A stretch of DNA of 64,000 nucleotides from Actinomadura pelletieri DSM 43383 (lineage in GTDB: Bacteria; Actinomycetota; Actinomycetes; Streptosporangiales; Streptosporangiaceae): NCBI RefSeq assembly GCF_003634705.1, contig NZ_RBWU01000001.1, positions 248,001 through 312,000 on the forward strand, written 5' to 3'. Both the position numbers and the translations under genes were made by a program. The notes below the pieces were generated by a model. That model was not told the DNA's origin and did not search any database. It saw nothing but the letters and a program-made list of their open reading frames with translations. Positions 14,979-24,475 of this stretch are shown in pieces (positions within the stretch are counted from its first letter, which is position 1; the number at the start of each line of letters is the position of its first letter).

Positions 14979-16301
14979 GTGCCCAACGACCCGCCCCTCA
15001 CGCTGCCGGCCGCGATGAGGCGACGCGGGTTCCTGCTGACCGCCTGGCCGTGGCGCGTCTCCGGCTATCTGCTGTCGACCCCGCCGGTCGCGCTCGTGGC
15101 GGCCCTGCCCCTGGCCCTGCTCGGCCTACCACTGCTCCTGGCCGTCTTCTCAGACGTCTCCCTTGGTGCGCGAGCCGTCCTCGCCGCTGTCGGCGTCCTC
15201 CTGATCGCCGGGCTCGGACCGCCGGCGGCCATCCCCCTGGCCGCACTCGAACGGCGCCGGCTGCGCCTGGTGGATCCCCGTCCGACCCGGTCGGGCCATC
15301 GACGGCCGCCGGAAGACGGCATCATCTCCTGGTTGCGCACCCGCTACTCCGAACCGGTCACCTGCCGCGAACTCGGCTACTTCCTGCTGCTGGTCACCGC
15401 CGTCCCCGTCCTCTACGGGGCGCTGGCGACCGCGCTGCTCCTCCAGTTCGCCGCCCTCGCCGCGCCGCTGATGCTGAGGAAGGACGACGTCCCGGTCGTG
15501 CTGGGCCCCGCGACGCTCGACTCCCCCGCGGCGGCGCTGCCGTACGTGATCGTCGCGCTGGCGCTACTGCCGGCCGTCCCGTACCTGCTGGCGCTGACCG
15601 CCGCCGGGCAGGCCGCCCTCGCCCGGACACTGCTCCAGCGCGGCCCCGGCGAACGGTTCCAGGCCGAACTCGTCGAGGTCGCGCACTCGCGGGCCCGGCT
15701 CGTCGGCGCGTTCGACGCCGAACGCCGCCGCATCGAACGCGACCTGCACGACGGCGCCCAGCAACGGCTGCTCTCGCTCACCATGAAACTCGGCCTCGCC
15801 CGCATGGACCTCCCGCCCGGACCGGCGGCCGACAGCGTCGCCGACGCCCACCAGGAGGCCAAACAGCTCATGACCGAACTGCGGGAACTGGTGCACGGCA
15901 TCCACCCCCGCGTGCTCACCGACCGGGGCCTGGCGGCCGCGCTCGGCGAGCTGGCCGACCGGTCGCCGCTGGCGGTGACCGTCCAGGCCGACATCCCCGG
16001 ACGGCAACCCCGCCATGTCGAGAGCACCGCCTACTTCGTCGCCGCCGAAGCGCTCACCAACGCCGCCAAGCACAGCGGCGCCGACAAGGCCGGCATGACC
16101 GCCCGTTGGGACGGCGGCGTCCTCACCCTTGAGATCACCGACAACGGCGTCGGCGGCGCCGACCCCGACCGCGGCACCGGACTGACCGGGCTCGCCGACC
16201 GGGTGGCGGTGATCGACGGCAGACTGCTGGTGTCCAGCCCCATCGGTGGCCCGACGACCATACGTGTGGAGCTTCCGTGCAGCCTGAACGAACCCGCGTA
16301 G
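14979..16301 (+). CDS. two-component sensor histidine kinase, HisKA_3 type
   Basis: A 440-residue kinase. Hydrophobic segments at about 30-90 and 133-212 give four or more membrane spans with short loops, so the sensing is probably within the membrane. The dimerisation helix RRRIERDLHDGAQQRLLSL contains His257, the expected phosphorylation site, and the HATPase domain follows (EALTNAAKHSG, ITDNGVGG, GTGLTGLADRV). It starts with GTG at 14979. Its 3' end overlaps the response regulator by 25 bp. Such membrane-sensing kinases next to FtsX-type ABC genes commonly answer to cell-envelope antibiotics. Confidence 0.92.
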   Translation: MPNDPPLTLPAAMRRRGFLLTAWPWRVSGYLLSTPPVALVAALPLALLGLPLLLAVFSDVSLGARAVLAAVGVLLIAGLGPPAAIPLAALERRRLRLVDPRPTRSGHRRPPEDGIISWLRTRYSEPVTCRELGYFLLLVTAVPVLYGALATALLLQFAALAAPLMLRKDDVPVVLGPATLDSPAAALPYVIVALALLPAVPYLLALTAAGQAALARTLLQRGPGERFQAELVEVAHSRARLVGAFDAERRRIERDLHDGAQQRLLSLTMKLGLARMDLPPGPAADSVADAHQEAKQLMTELRELVHGIHPRVLTDRGLAAALGELADRSPLAVTVQADIPGRQPRHVESTAYFVAAEALTNAAKHSGADKAGMTARWDGGVLTLEITDNGVGGADPDRGTGLTGLADRVAVIDGRLLVSSPIGGPTTIRVELPCSLNEPA

Positions 16302-16948
16302 TCCTCGCCGAGGACGGCGTCCTCCTGCGGGAAGGCCTGGCCGGCCTCCTGGCCAGGTTCGGCTTCGACGTCGTCGCCACCGTCGACGACGCCCCGTCCC
16401 TCCTCACGGCCGTCGCCGACCACCGTCCCGACCTGGTGATCACCGACATCCGGATGCCGCCGGACTTCTCCGACGAGGGCCTGCGCGCGGCCGTGGACCT
16501 GCGCCGCGCCGACCCGGACCTGGCGGTGGTCGCGCTCAGCCAGTACGTCGAACTCAGCTACGCCGCCGACCTCCTGGACTCCGGCACCGGACGCCGCGTC
16601 GGCTACCTCCTCAAGGACCGGGTCGCCGACGTCGCCGACTTCGTCGCCGCACTGCACCAGGTACTGGACGGCGGCACGGTGGTGGACCCGCAGGTCATCC
16701 GCCAACTCATCGGCCGCCGCCGCGACCCGCTCGCCACCCTCACCCCCCGCGAACACGAGGTGCTCGCACTCATCGCCGAGGGCCACTCCAACACCGCCAT
16801 CGCCCGCCGCCTGGTCGTCACGGACGCCACCGTGGGCAAGCACGTCCGCAGCATCTTCTCCAAGCTCGACCTCCCCCAGGCCGAAGACACCCACCGCAGG
16901 GTCCTCGCCGTCCTCACCTACCTACGCGGCCACCCCACCACCCACTGA
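16277..16948 (+). CDS. LuxR/NarL-family response regulator
   Basis: A 223-residue regulator. The receiver domain has the acidic pocket LAEDG and phospho-acceptor Asp57 (LVITDIRMP), and the switch Lys in YLLKDRV. The C-terminal LuxR helix-turn-helix reads LTPREHEVLALIAEGHSNTAIARRL and VGKHVRSIFSKL. It starts with GTG inside the kinase gene, so translation is coupled. Its target is likely the divergent ABC operon and its own promoter. Confidence 0.94.
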   Translation: MQPERTRVVLAEDGVLLREGLAGLLARFGFDVVATVDDAPSLLTAVADHRPDLVITDIRMPPDFSDEGLRAAVDLRRADPDLAVVALSQYVELSYAADLLDSGTGRRVGYLLKDRVADVADFVAALHQVLDGGTVVDPQVIRQLIGRRRDPLATLTPREHEVLALIAEGHSNTAIARRLVVTDATVGKHVRSIFSKLDLPQAEDTHRRVLAVLTYLRGHPTTH

Positions 16949-17000
16949 GCGGTCCGATAGCCTGCACCTGTGCGGCAGGCGGTGAGCGGGAGCGACCACG

Positions 17001-17390
17001 ATGGCTGACGCCGACGACGTTCACCGGCTGGCGTCCGCGCTACCGCACGTGGTCGAGATCGACAGCGACGGCTTCGACTACCGGGTCGGCGGCAAGGGCT
17101 TCGTCTGGTCCTACCCCGAGCGCATACCGGGGAAGCCGCGCGTCATCCGAACCGACATCGCCGTCCTGTACGTCGGCGACGAGGCGGAGAAACAGGCCCT
17201 GCTGCTCGGTGAGCCGCAACGCTTCTTCACCACACGCGCCTATGACGGTTTGCCCCTGGTCATGCTGTGGCTGAGCAAAGTGGACAACGCCCGTCTCGAA
17301 GAACTCATCACCGACGCCTGGCGCATGCGCGCCCCCGCGCACCTCGCCGACGACCTCGACGCCACAATCGCCCCACCCAACACAGAGTGA
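17001..17390 (+). CDS. MmcQ/YjbR-family protein
   Basis: A 129-residue protein with the YjbR/MmcQ fold pattern: DVHRLASALPHVVEIDSDGFDYRVGGKGFVW at the start and ARLEELITDAWRMRAPAHLAD at the end, the latter matching the family's closing WR...P motif. Length is normal for the family. Its biochemical role is unknown; some members are annotated as DNA-binding. It is a single gene facing the end of the defence island, and only 45 bp separates it from mad8. Confidence 0.85.
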   Translation: MADADDVHRLASALPHVVEIDSDGFDYRVGGKGFVWSYPERIPGKPRVIRTDIAVLYVGDEAEKQALLLGEPQRFFTTRAYDGLPLVMLWLSKVDNARLEELITDAWRMRAPAHLADDLDATIAPPNTE

Positions 17391-17435
17391 GCAGCGCCAC
17401 CCCACGCTGGGCTGTGCACCTCCGCCGGACGGTTA

Positions 17436-20400
17436 CTAAGAGTTGCCCGTGGAGTCGGCGCCCTCGCCACCTGAGGCGGGCGTCACATTCGCGATGGCCG
17501 TCTTCGTGACACCGCCGTGTCTCGTCAGTCGCGGCCGCAACCGCATCTTCCCGGCGCTGCGCATAAAAGCCGCATCGCTTGCCTTGTTCGACCAGACGTA
17601 GGCTTCCCCCGGACCGAGATTCGCCATTCTCGCGGACGTCAAATCCGCAAGTGACGCATTGGCCTTTTGCAGGTGCTTCAACCACGCAGGCGAGGTGAAC
17701 TTGTGGAGGATGATGTGATTGGACAGTTCTATCAAGGAGATCGGGACCGATGGCGGGTCCTGGCTGGCGACCAACACGCTCATGCCCTTGTGTCGCATCT
17801 CCCGGACACTCTCCACCAGGCCGTCCACCAGGTCCGGGCTCTCGATGTACTTGTGCGCCTCATCGAAGACGACGAGCTTGTTGAAGCGCTCACCGTCACT
17901 CCCGGCCTCGGCGAACAACTGCATGAGAACCACAAAAAGACCGAGAGCCTCATCCTTTTCGATGAATTCATCTCGCAGGTCAACAATGATCATGCGACCG
18001 GGTCGAACGAGCGGCTTCACTCGGGCATCGTCGTCGATGTAGTCGGCGGCGAGATCGAGCCGCTGCTGGGCAAGCTGCTTGAGGTTGTCCGACATGCCGG
18101 ATTGCTCGACACCGGTCCGGATGACGTCCAGCCGCAGGTTCCGGCGATGTGCCTTCATGATCCGTTGCAGTTGCCGTATGTACGTGGACTGGTTCCCGAT
18201 CGCCCCCATCAGGAAGCGCCAGTGCTCCGCGCGGAGTTCGGCCGCACCGAACTTCAATGGCAGTACTTGGATGCCGGGCAGCTCTGCGCGACGCTGGCCC
18301 AACTGGTCTTCGGGGACGAGCATCACAACGTCGGTGAGGGCTGCGGGACGACCGCTGTACGTCTCTCCCAGGACACGCACCTGCTCTGGATCGTCGTTGG
18401 CGGCGAGCATGCTGGTGAACTCGGGTGCGTAGTCCAGCGTCGGGCTGTAGTGGAACACGATCGTGGCGAGCGGGCTCGGAAGACGGTTGACCGGTGGTGC
18501 CGACAGTGACGCCGCCTCAATGATCGATCCGAGCGTGTAGCTCTTCCCGCCGCCTTGGACTCCGAAGAGGCTGATCGTGTGCGTCTCGTTGAGGTCCAGC
18601 GCGATCCGACGCCCCGCGGCTTCTCCGAGCACCCCGTATTGAGGGGATGGCCCAGCTGTTCCCAAAAAGACGTCCGGGATCTCCTCCTGGTCAGCGGCTT
18701 CCTCCGGGCCGCTTGGTTCCGCATCGGCAACCGGCTCGATTTCGATGCTTGGTGCCGCGGCGCCCTCCCCCGCGATCGATTCGGGTTCCGCATTGTCGGG
18801 CTCCGGCGAGCGGGGTTCGGGGACCACTTCTTCGGCGAGATCGGTGGTATCGATGCGGATCGGTTCCTCGGGAGTCGCATGATCGCGGACGGGAGCGCGG
18901 AACGCCGCGTCGGGCAGTCGCGGCATGGTGAGGTCGAGACCGCTCAGCGTGCTCTCGGCGGCGGGCAGAACGGGGTCGGTGGGGACGGAGTCCAGAAGTT
19001 CCTCGGCAAGGTTCCGACCGATTCGGTGGAACTCGACCCCGGCCTCGAACTCCGAACTCGTGCCTTTCCCGGACAGGTCGAAGATCAGCCCGGTACGGGT
19101 GAATTGCAGCCTGTATCCGGCGTCGAGCCGGTCAAGGAGCCATCGGGCCTCGACGGCGGCGTCCGGTCGCATCGTGCGGTGCCGGACCGCTCGACCGACG
19201 TAGAAACGCAGCATGGCGGCGAGTTCGGCGTTGCGGACCGCGCGATCCGGACGGTCCGGACTCTCGCGATGCGGGTCGAAGTGCTCCGCCAGAACGGTCT
19301 GGCTGCAATCGAGCTGCTCGATCATCCTGTTCTTAAGCTGCTCGTAGGCGGCGAGCCCGCCAAGAGTGCTGTAGCACTTGACCTCGACGAGCCGGCACGT
19401 GATGGTTCGGCGCCGCGCGTCCAGGCTCAGCAAAGCGAGGTCGGTGCGTTTCAGGCTGACCGCCTCGGCGACTTCGTCGGCACGCCTGCGCGCATCCCGA
19501 TATAGCCCGAGATGCGCGTCGAGTGGCACCAGGATCTGGTCGGTCAAGACGCCCTGGTAATCGAGGAAGAGCCGGGCGAGGGCAAGACCCAGGACCTCGG
19601 TCCGCTCGGTCGGCGTCGCCGAAGCGAGTTTGAAAGCGAGCCGTCCCGAGAGCAACCGCAGTTGATCGAAGAAGGTGCCGGTGTGCCGCGCCTCCACGCT
19701 GAACCCGTGCTGGGCGCACGCAGGTGCCAGTAGAGCGCGAAGCTCGTCGACCGATCGTGAACTCACGACCAGGTGGTGCCCCAGCCCCTCGCCGGCGTCC
19801 ACATCGAAATCGATGACATAGTCGGGTCGCCGCTCGCTACCCGGGCTGTCGAAGTACTCCAGACCCATCGTCCGGTCGATGGTGATCACCCAGTCGCTGC
19901 TTCGGTGCGCCTGGTGCAGCAGGGCTCCGTCGTGCGCGTCCAGGTTGAGCGTGACGCGTGGCACCATATCGGTGCCCACCTGCCCGGTGGCCACCGCGGC
20001 GGCCGCCGAGGACAGCGTCGCGGGCAGTGCGGACAGCAGGTCGGAGAACTCCTCGGCTCCCCCGATGGGCTGGGCGGGCCCGTGCTGTGGCTGCTTGTGC
20101 CAGGTGACAGTTTCTTCGTCCTCCAGATACGTGGTGGAGACGTCCTGGACGAGGCCGTGGACGGGGGCCATTCGGAAGCCACCACGGGGGGCGGCGTCGA
20201 AGCTTTCCCCGCTCAGCGCGTCGAAGAGCATCGTGAGGTGGACGGGGTGCTCGCTGGTCGCCGCGCGGAACTCGGAAAGTGGCCGGACGGCCACCGCGAG
20301 CTTCGGGTAGATACCCGTGGACGTGCGGGTGTGGAAGACCTCGGTACCCGCGGCCAAGTCCCCCTCGCCCCGCAGCAGTTCGGCGAGCGCCTCCCCATTG

Positions 20401-22871
20401 CCGGCAGCCTGGGGATCGGGGACGAAGAGGCGAATGTCGTACTTCACGTCCGACAGGCCCTTACGCCGTTGCAGTTCGAGCAGCATATCCGCAAGCTGGT
20501 CGGCGCGGCCGGCGATCACCGCGCTGATCACCAGCGTCCTGACGTAGGGATGCAACCGCAGGTACCGTTCGACCCGGTCGGCGAGTACCCGTCCAGAGAG
20601 CGCCTGGCCGCCGCTCCACCTGCCCGGCAGACGCAGTGCCGTGGAGAGCGCCGACAGGAGCCCTTGGGGGTCGGTGGTTCCGGTGGGAAGGCACACGCCC
20701 CAGTACGGATTGAGATCAGCGGCGGCGATGGTCAGTGACCCGTCGTGCAGGGGGATCGCGAGAGGAAAGCCGAGGGGTGACAGACCCTCCAGAGTCCGCC
20801 CGGCCGCGGCGATCACCGGGGCGGTGTTCTCTCGGGCGTTCTCCAGCCATCGGTGGCCGAGTTCGGACCATGTCACCAGCCACAGCAGTCGAAGCGGGTG
20901 CGTGGGGGCGACCAGGACGACATCCTGCCGGGCTCCATCGAGATCCCGGAAGCCGACCTCGACGGTGTCGATCTGAAGCAGGACGGCGAGTTCGCGGAGC
21001 AGCCCGGTCTGCCGGTCTTCACCGGCGCGCTCCGTACGGCGCAATTGCCAGGAGACGAGTTCGCGGTAGGCCTCGGCGTACCGGTGTATCTCGTCGCGCA
21101 AGTCCAGCAGGTCTCGTCCCTCGACCACCAGGCCGTCGTCACCCGCGACGGCCGTGAGCACTGCATGGCGTGCCGCGAGAAACGCGTCCACGGCGCCATC
21201 GGATTCGGCCTGGAGCACAAGGTCCTCTGGGAGAAGGTCACCGGCGTGGTCGACCATGACCGGGAGCCGCCAGCGACGGAGCCGACCGGGCTCGGCGAGG
21301 ACACTCCGCTGCACGTCCAAGAGCGTGGGTGCGAGCGGGATATCGGCGGATCCATGTCCCCCGAAAGTGGCGTGCAGCACATACCGTCCCGCACCTTCGT
21401 CGCTCTTCCACGAGACGCTCTTGGCACGGATGCCGCGCCAATCGCGGGACTCTTCGAGCGCCTTGAACTCCAGTCTGCGAAGGGCCTGGCTGACACCGAC
21501 CTCCCGGACGACGCGCTGCCGGGGCGGCGGCTCATCGAAATCGCCCTTGGCGATGACCATGAACCGGTCGCTCTCGTTACCGGGTCCGGAGTCGTCCAAG
21601 CCCACCTGGACCGGTAGCGGGATCCCTTCGTCATCCTGCGGTGTCACCCGAATGAAGTGCCAGCCCGGCTCCAGTTCAGCGGCGCGGAGCTTCTTGAGGG
21701 TCGCCTTGTAGGTGTTCTTCGCGCTCTTACCGAGCCGGACGGTCGCGGTCACCCCGGTCGGTCCCGAATCCTCTGAGATCAGATGGGCCACGAAGCTGGC
21801 CAGGCCGGCCACCTGCCGCGGGTCGGGTTCCACCTGGAAGGTGACGGCGAGTTGATTCGGTCCCTGCGGTCCTCCGTGCAGGAACGGCTGTCCGATGATG
21901 TTCTTCAGGACGGCGTTTCCAGCATGCTCAGCCGAGTCGCCGGCCTTGGGCAGTTGCAGTTCATCGACGGTGATGCGCAGCGCCTCGGTGGTTCGTTCTT
22001 CACGCAGTGGCCAGCGGTGAAAGGCGAGGTTCCAGTTCGCCTTATCGACCACGATCTGTCGCGTCCAAGCCCGAGGGTCCTCAAGCCCCGTCCGCGCCAA
22101 AAGGTCCGCCAGACGGGCCCGGAACGCGGTATCGGTCAAGCCGAGCTCGATCACCCGCTGACGCTCGGGCCGCTCGGCGTTCCCCAGTATCCGTGCCTGG
22201 CGGACGTTCATGCCCGTGCGGGTCTTGACCTGGGCCGGGTCGCGGAACAGGTCGAAGTCGGGTATGAGACCGAGTTCGAAGACGGCTGCTCCGGCGGCCA
22301 TGGGGTCGTTGTCGTTGAGCTGGATCGTCAGCAGATAGCGACAGCGGGCATAGTCCTCCGCGTGGGCCCAAGCCTGCTCGTCGATGACGGCGAACATCTC
22401 TTCGACCATGCGCCGGAGGGCCTCGGGGAGTTCGCTGTGAAGCCGCGCGGCGAGTTCGGTGTAGACGTCACCCAGCGGAACGTCCTCGAAGGTGGCCACG
22501 CCGAAGGAGTCTTCGGCGCTGGCGTGCGTCCTCGGCGTGACGAAGACCAGGAGCGGAGGGCGTTGCCGGCCCTGCGCGTCGGGGTTTCGCAGTTCCACCA
22601 ACTTGGTGCTCGTCACGGCCACATCCGGAGGGACGGCCGTGGCCCCCTCCGAAGGAACCGCGGGGCCCAACACGTAGACCTGGCCATCGTCGCCGGTGGC
22701 ACTGCGCACTCGTCGGCACAGTCGCGCCGCGAGGGAAGGCCCGATCTCGGTGACGCGCATGCAGTGGCCCGGACCGCGTTCCCGCAGATATCGCGACAGC
22801 CGAGGCACCAGGACCCGTTCCAGTGCCGTCTCCAGGTCCTGTTCACGCAGCTCTTGAAGCCCGGTGCTCAT
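17436..22871 (-). CDS. mad8: MADS ATP-binding protein MAD8, HerA/FtsK-like
   Basis: An 1811-residue protein. The long N-terminal part (about 1-1350) has no domain I can name; residues around 1140-1230 include DLALLSLDARRRTITCRLVEVKCY, which has the D...E-x-K pattern of a PD-(D/E)XK nuclease. An acidic low-complexity linker leads to a HerA-like P-loop ATPase with Walker A GVQGGGKS (about 1437-1444) and Walker B LVVFDEAH (about 1666-1673). The family name is from memory of the eight-gene MADS system, where the last gene encodes a large ATPase. The ATG overlaps the mad7 stop (ATGA). Likely DNA-translocating effector of the system. Confidence 0.75.
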   Translation of the reverse strand: MSTGLQELREQDLETALERVLVPRLSRYLRERGPGHCMRVTEIGPSLAARLCRRVRSATGDDGQVYVLGPAVPSEGATAVPPDVAVTSTKLVELRNPDAQGRQRPPLLVFVTPRTHASAEDSFGVATFEDVPLGDVYTELAARLHSELPEALRRMVEEMFAVIDEQAWAHAEDYARCRYLLTIQLNDNDPMAAGAAVFELGLIPDFDLFRDPAQVKTRTGMNVRQARILGNAERPERQRVIELGLTDTAFRARLADLLARTGLEDPRAWTRQIVVDKANWNLAFHRWPLREERTTEALRITVDELQLPKAGDSAEHAGNAVLKNIIGQPFLHGGPQGPNQLAVTFQVEPDPRQVAGLASFVAHLISEDSGPTGVTATVRLGKSAKNTYKATLKKLRAAELEPGWHFIRVTPQDDEGIPLPVQVGLDDSGPGNESDRFMVIAKGDFDEPPPRQRVVREVGVSQALRRLEFKALEESRDWRGIRAKSVSWKSDEGAGRYVLHATFGGHGSADIPLAPTLLDVQRSVLAEPGRLRRWRLPVMVDHAGDLLPEDLVLQAESDGAVDAFLAARHAVLTAVAGDDGLVVEGRDLLDLRDEIHRYAEAYRELVSWQLRRTERAGEDRQTGLLRELAVLLQIDTVEVGFRDLDGARQDVVLVAPTHPLRLLWLVTWSELGHRWLENARENTAPVIAAAGRTLEGLSPLGFPLAIPLHDGSLTIAAADLNPYWGVCLPTGTTDPQGLLSALSTALRLPGRWSGGQALSGRVLADRVERYLRLHPYVRTLVISAVIAGRADQLADMLLELQRRKGLSDVKYDIRLFVPDPQAAGNGEALAELLRGEGDLAAGTEVFHTRTSTGIYPKLAVAVRPLSEFRAATSEHPVHLTMLFDALSGESFDAAPRGGFRMAPVHGLVQDVSTTYLEDEETVTWHKQPQHGPAQPIGGAEEFSDLLSALPATLSSAAAAVATGQVGTDMVPRVTLNLDAHDGALLHQAHRSSDWVITIDRTMGLEYFDSPGSERRPDYVIDFDVDAGEGLGHHLVVSSRSVDELRALLAPACAQHGFSVEARHTGTFFDQLRLLSGRLAFKLASATPTERTEVLGLALARLFLDYQGVLTDQILVPLDAHLGLYRDARRRADEVAEAVSLKRTDLALLSLDARRRTITCRLVEVKCYSTLGGLAAYEQLKNRMIEQLDCSQTVLAEHFDPHRESPDRPDRAVRNAELAAMLRFYVGRAVRHRTMRPDAAVEARWLLDRLDAGYRLQFTRTGLIFDLSGKGTSSEFEAGVEFHRIGRNLAEELLDSVPTDPVLPAAESTLSGLDLTMPRLPDAAFRAPVRDHATPEEPIRIDTTDLAEEVVPEPRSPEPDNAEPESIAGEGAAAPSIEIEPVADAEPSGPEEAADQEEIPDVFLGTAGPSPQYGVLGEAAGRRIALDLNETHTISLFGVQGGGKSYTLGSIIEAASLSAPPVNRLPSPLATIVFHYSPTLDYAPEFTSMLAANDDPEQVRVLGETYSGRPAALTDVVMLVPEDQLGQRRAELPGIQVLPLKFGAAELRAEHWRFLMGAIGNQSTYIRQLQRIMKAHRRNLRLDVIRTGVEQSGMSDNLKQLAQQRLDLAADYIDDDARVKPLVRPGRMIIVDLRDEFIEKDEALGLFVVLMQLFAEAGSDGERFNKLVVFDEAHKYIESPDLVDGLVESVREMRHKGMSVLVASQDPPSVPISLIELSNHIILHKFTSPAWLKHLQKANASLADLTSARMANLGPGEAYVWSNKASDAAFMRSAGKMRLRPRLTRHGGVTKTAIANVTPASGGEGADSTGNS

Positions 22872-24475
22872 GCACTCTCCCCGGAACGGCTTGGCCTGCC
22901 GACCGTGTAACGCGGTGTGATCGTCTGTGTCAGGTAGGCGTCGGACAGGTCCGAGTAGAAGCCGATCTCTCTGAGCCGTGCCGTGAACGCGTCGACGTTG
23001 GCGCGGAACGCCGACTGCTGGTCGATGGTCGAGCGAACGAAGCCGTCGCCGACGGGCAACCGGTCGATGTACAGCCCGTAGCGCTCGCGGAGAATGTCAA
23101 GAAATTCGTCCACACGCAACGCAGCGGTGTAGTACTCCCCGTCGTCTCTCTGCCTGAGTAGGGACAGCTGGAGCAGCACTTCCAGGAGCCGACTGTCCAG
23201 GACGAACCGGCGCTCTCCCCCGCGCGGCTGTGCGATCAGCGCCCCGGGCCGTTTCTTCAGGAGCAGAGAGTCAAGGCAGCCAGTGAGGTATTTGCGGTGG
23301 AAGGCGACCCGGTAGGCCGTGATGATCTGAATGTAGGCCGTAAAGTCGTCCAGCCCGAGCTGGAGGATCTGCTCGACCTCCCGATCGATGTCGGCGTCAC
23401 TTGTGGACGTTCCCTCGATCGCCGCCAGCCGTCCTCCGGCGAATCTGTCGCGCTCCTCCCGGTGCTCCGGCCCGAGCAACCGGAGGAGCTCGCCGACGAG
23501 GAAGAATCCGCGTCCGGGTGTGCGCAGGGCGCCACGCCGTACCAGGTGTCGCGCGAGGTCATCGAGCCGCTTCACCGTGAAGGTCGCCTCGATGAAGTCG
23601 GGAATACGTCCGAACCACACGGCGGCGCTGCGCTCGGCCAACCGTGCCGCCGGCGTGCCGGGGATCCCGGCCACGTCCAGGAAGAACCCTCCATCGGGCC
23701 GCGCTGGACGACCGGCGACGAGCGCGGGCAGCAGTTTCAGGATCCGCAGGTGGTAGAGCGCGAGATGGAAGGCAAAGAGGATCTTGAGATGGTCGACGAG
23801 GACCGAGCGCGGGATCAGTTCCCGGTGGAACAGCAGCCGGAGCACGTCCTCGACCAGGACATCGGACGCCTGCGGGTAGAGCGGAGGATGCGAACGACGG
23901 TCCTTACCGCTTGCGGCCCGGTCGGTGATATCGCGTTTCACCGCCTCGGAGAGGTTGATCAGTGCCTGGGTCTCCACATCGATGTCGGCGTCGGGTCGCG
24001 GCTTCTCGGTGCGCTGGTCCATGCCGTCGAAGAAGAAGTTCTTCAGGTGCTCCAAGGTCCGGGCACCGCGCCCCGGATCCGACGCGTGGTGGATCATCTC
24101 GTAGAGCTGTTCGTCGGCACCGTAGGAACGGGACCGGTGCGCGTTCCTGAAGCGGTAGGTGAATCCGTGCAGCGGCCGCAGCCCGGCGACCGCCTGAGTC
24201 GGCTTGCCCCGGTTCACGATGTCCAAGAGATGGGTTTCCACCCATCTGCGGGTGATGTCGGCTTCAAAGCCGACGAATGACTCCGGGTGCTCTTGGAATG
24301 TCTGGGTGAAATCATCGACATCCAGGTCGGATCTGCGGGAGAGGATGCTGGATCTCCCGCCCCACCACAGCCGGGGCAGGAACGCGGTCAGAACGCGGTC
24401 CATCTCCAGCTGCTTGTAATCCAGGTAGCTCACCCCGGGATGGCGGAACTCCTTGTCACCGCGGCTCAGTGTCAT
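22868..24475 (-). CDS. mad7: MADS protein MAD7 (no recognised domain)
   Basis: A 535-residue protein I assign to MAD7 by its place between the kinase-like gene and the HerA-like ATPase gene, overlapping the first by 20 bp and the second by 4 bp. It begins MTLSRGDKEFRHPGVSYLDYKQLEMDRVLTAF and is rich in Arg, Leu and Asp, apparently all-helical, with no signal peptide or membrane span. I see no catalytic motif. Tight coupling suggests fixed stoichiometry with MAD6 and MAD8. Confidence 0.7.
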   Translation of the reverse strand: MTLSRGDKEFRHPGVSYLDYKQLEMDRVLTAFLPRLWWGGRSSILSRRSDLDVDDFTQTFQEHPESFVGFEADITRRWVETHLLDIVNRGKPTQAVAGLRPLHGFTYRFRNAHRSRSYGADEQLYEMIHHASDPGRGARTLEHLKNFFFDGMDQRTEKPRPDADIDVETQALINLSEAVKRDITDRAASGKDRRSHPPLYPQASDVLVEDVLRLLFHRELIPRSVLVDHLKILFAFHLALYHLRILKLLPALVAGRPARPDGGFFLDVAGIPGTPAARLAERSAAVWFGRIPDFIEATFTVKRLDDLARHLVRRGALRTPGRGFFLVGELLRLLGPEHREERDRFAGGRLAAIEGTSTSDADIDREVEQILQLGLDDFTAYIQIITAYRVAFHRKYLTGCLDSLLLKKRPGALIAQPRGGERRFVLDSRLLEVLLQLSLLRQRDDGEYYTAALRVDEFLDILRERYGLYIDRLPVGDGFVRSTIDQQSAFRANVDAFTARLREIGFYSDLSDAYLTQTITPRYTVGRPSRSGESA

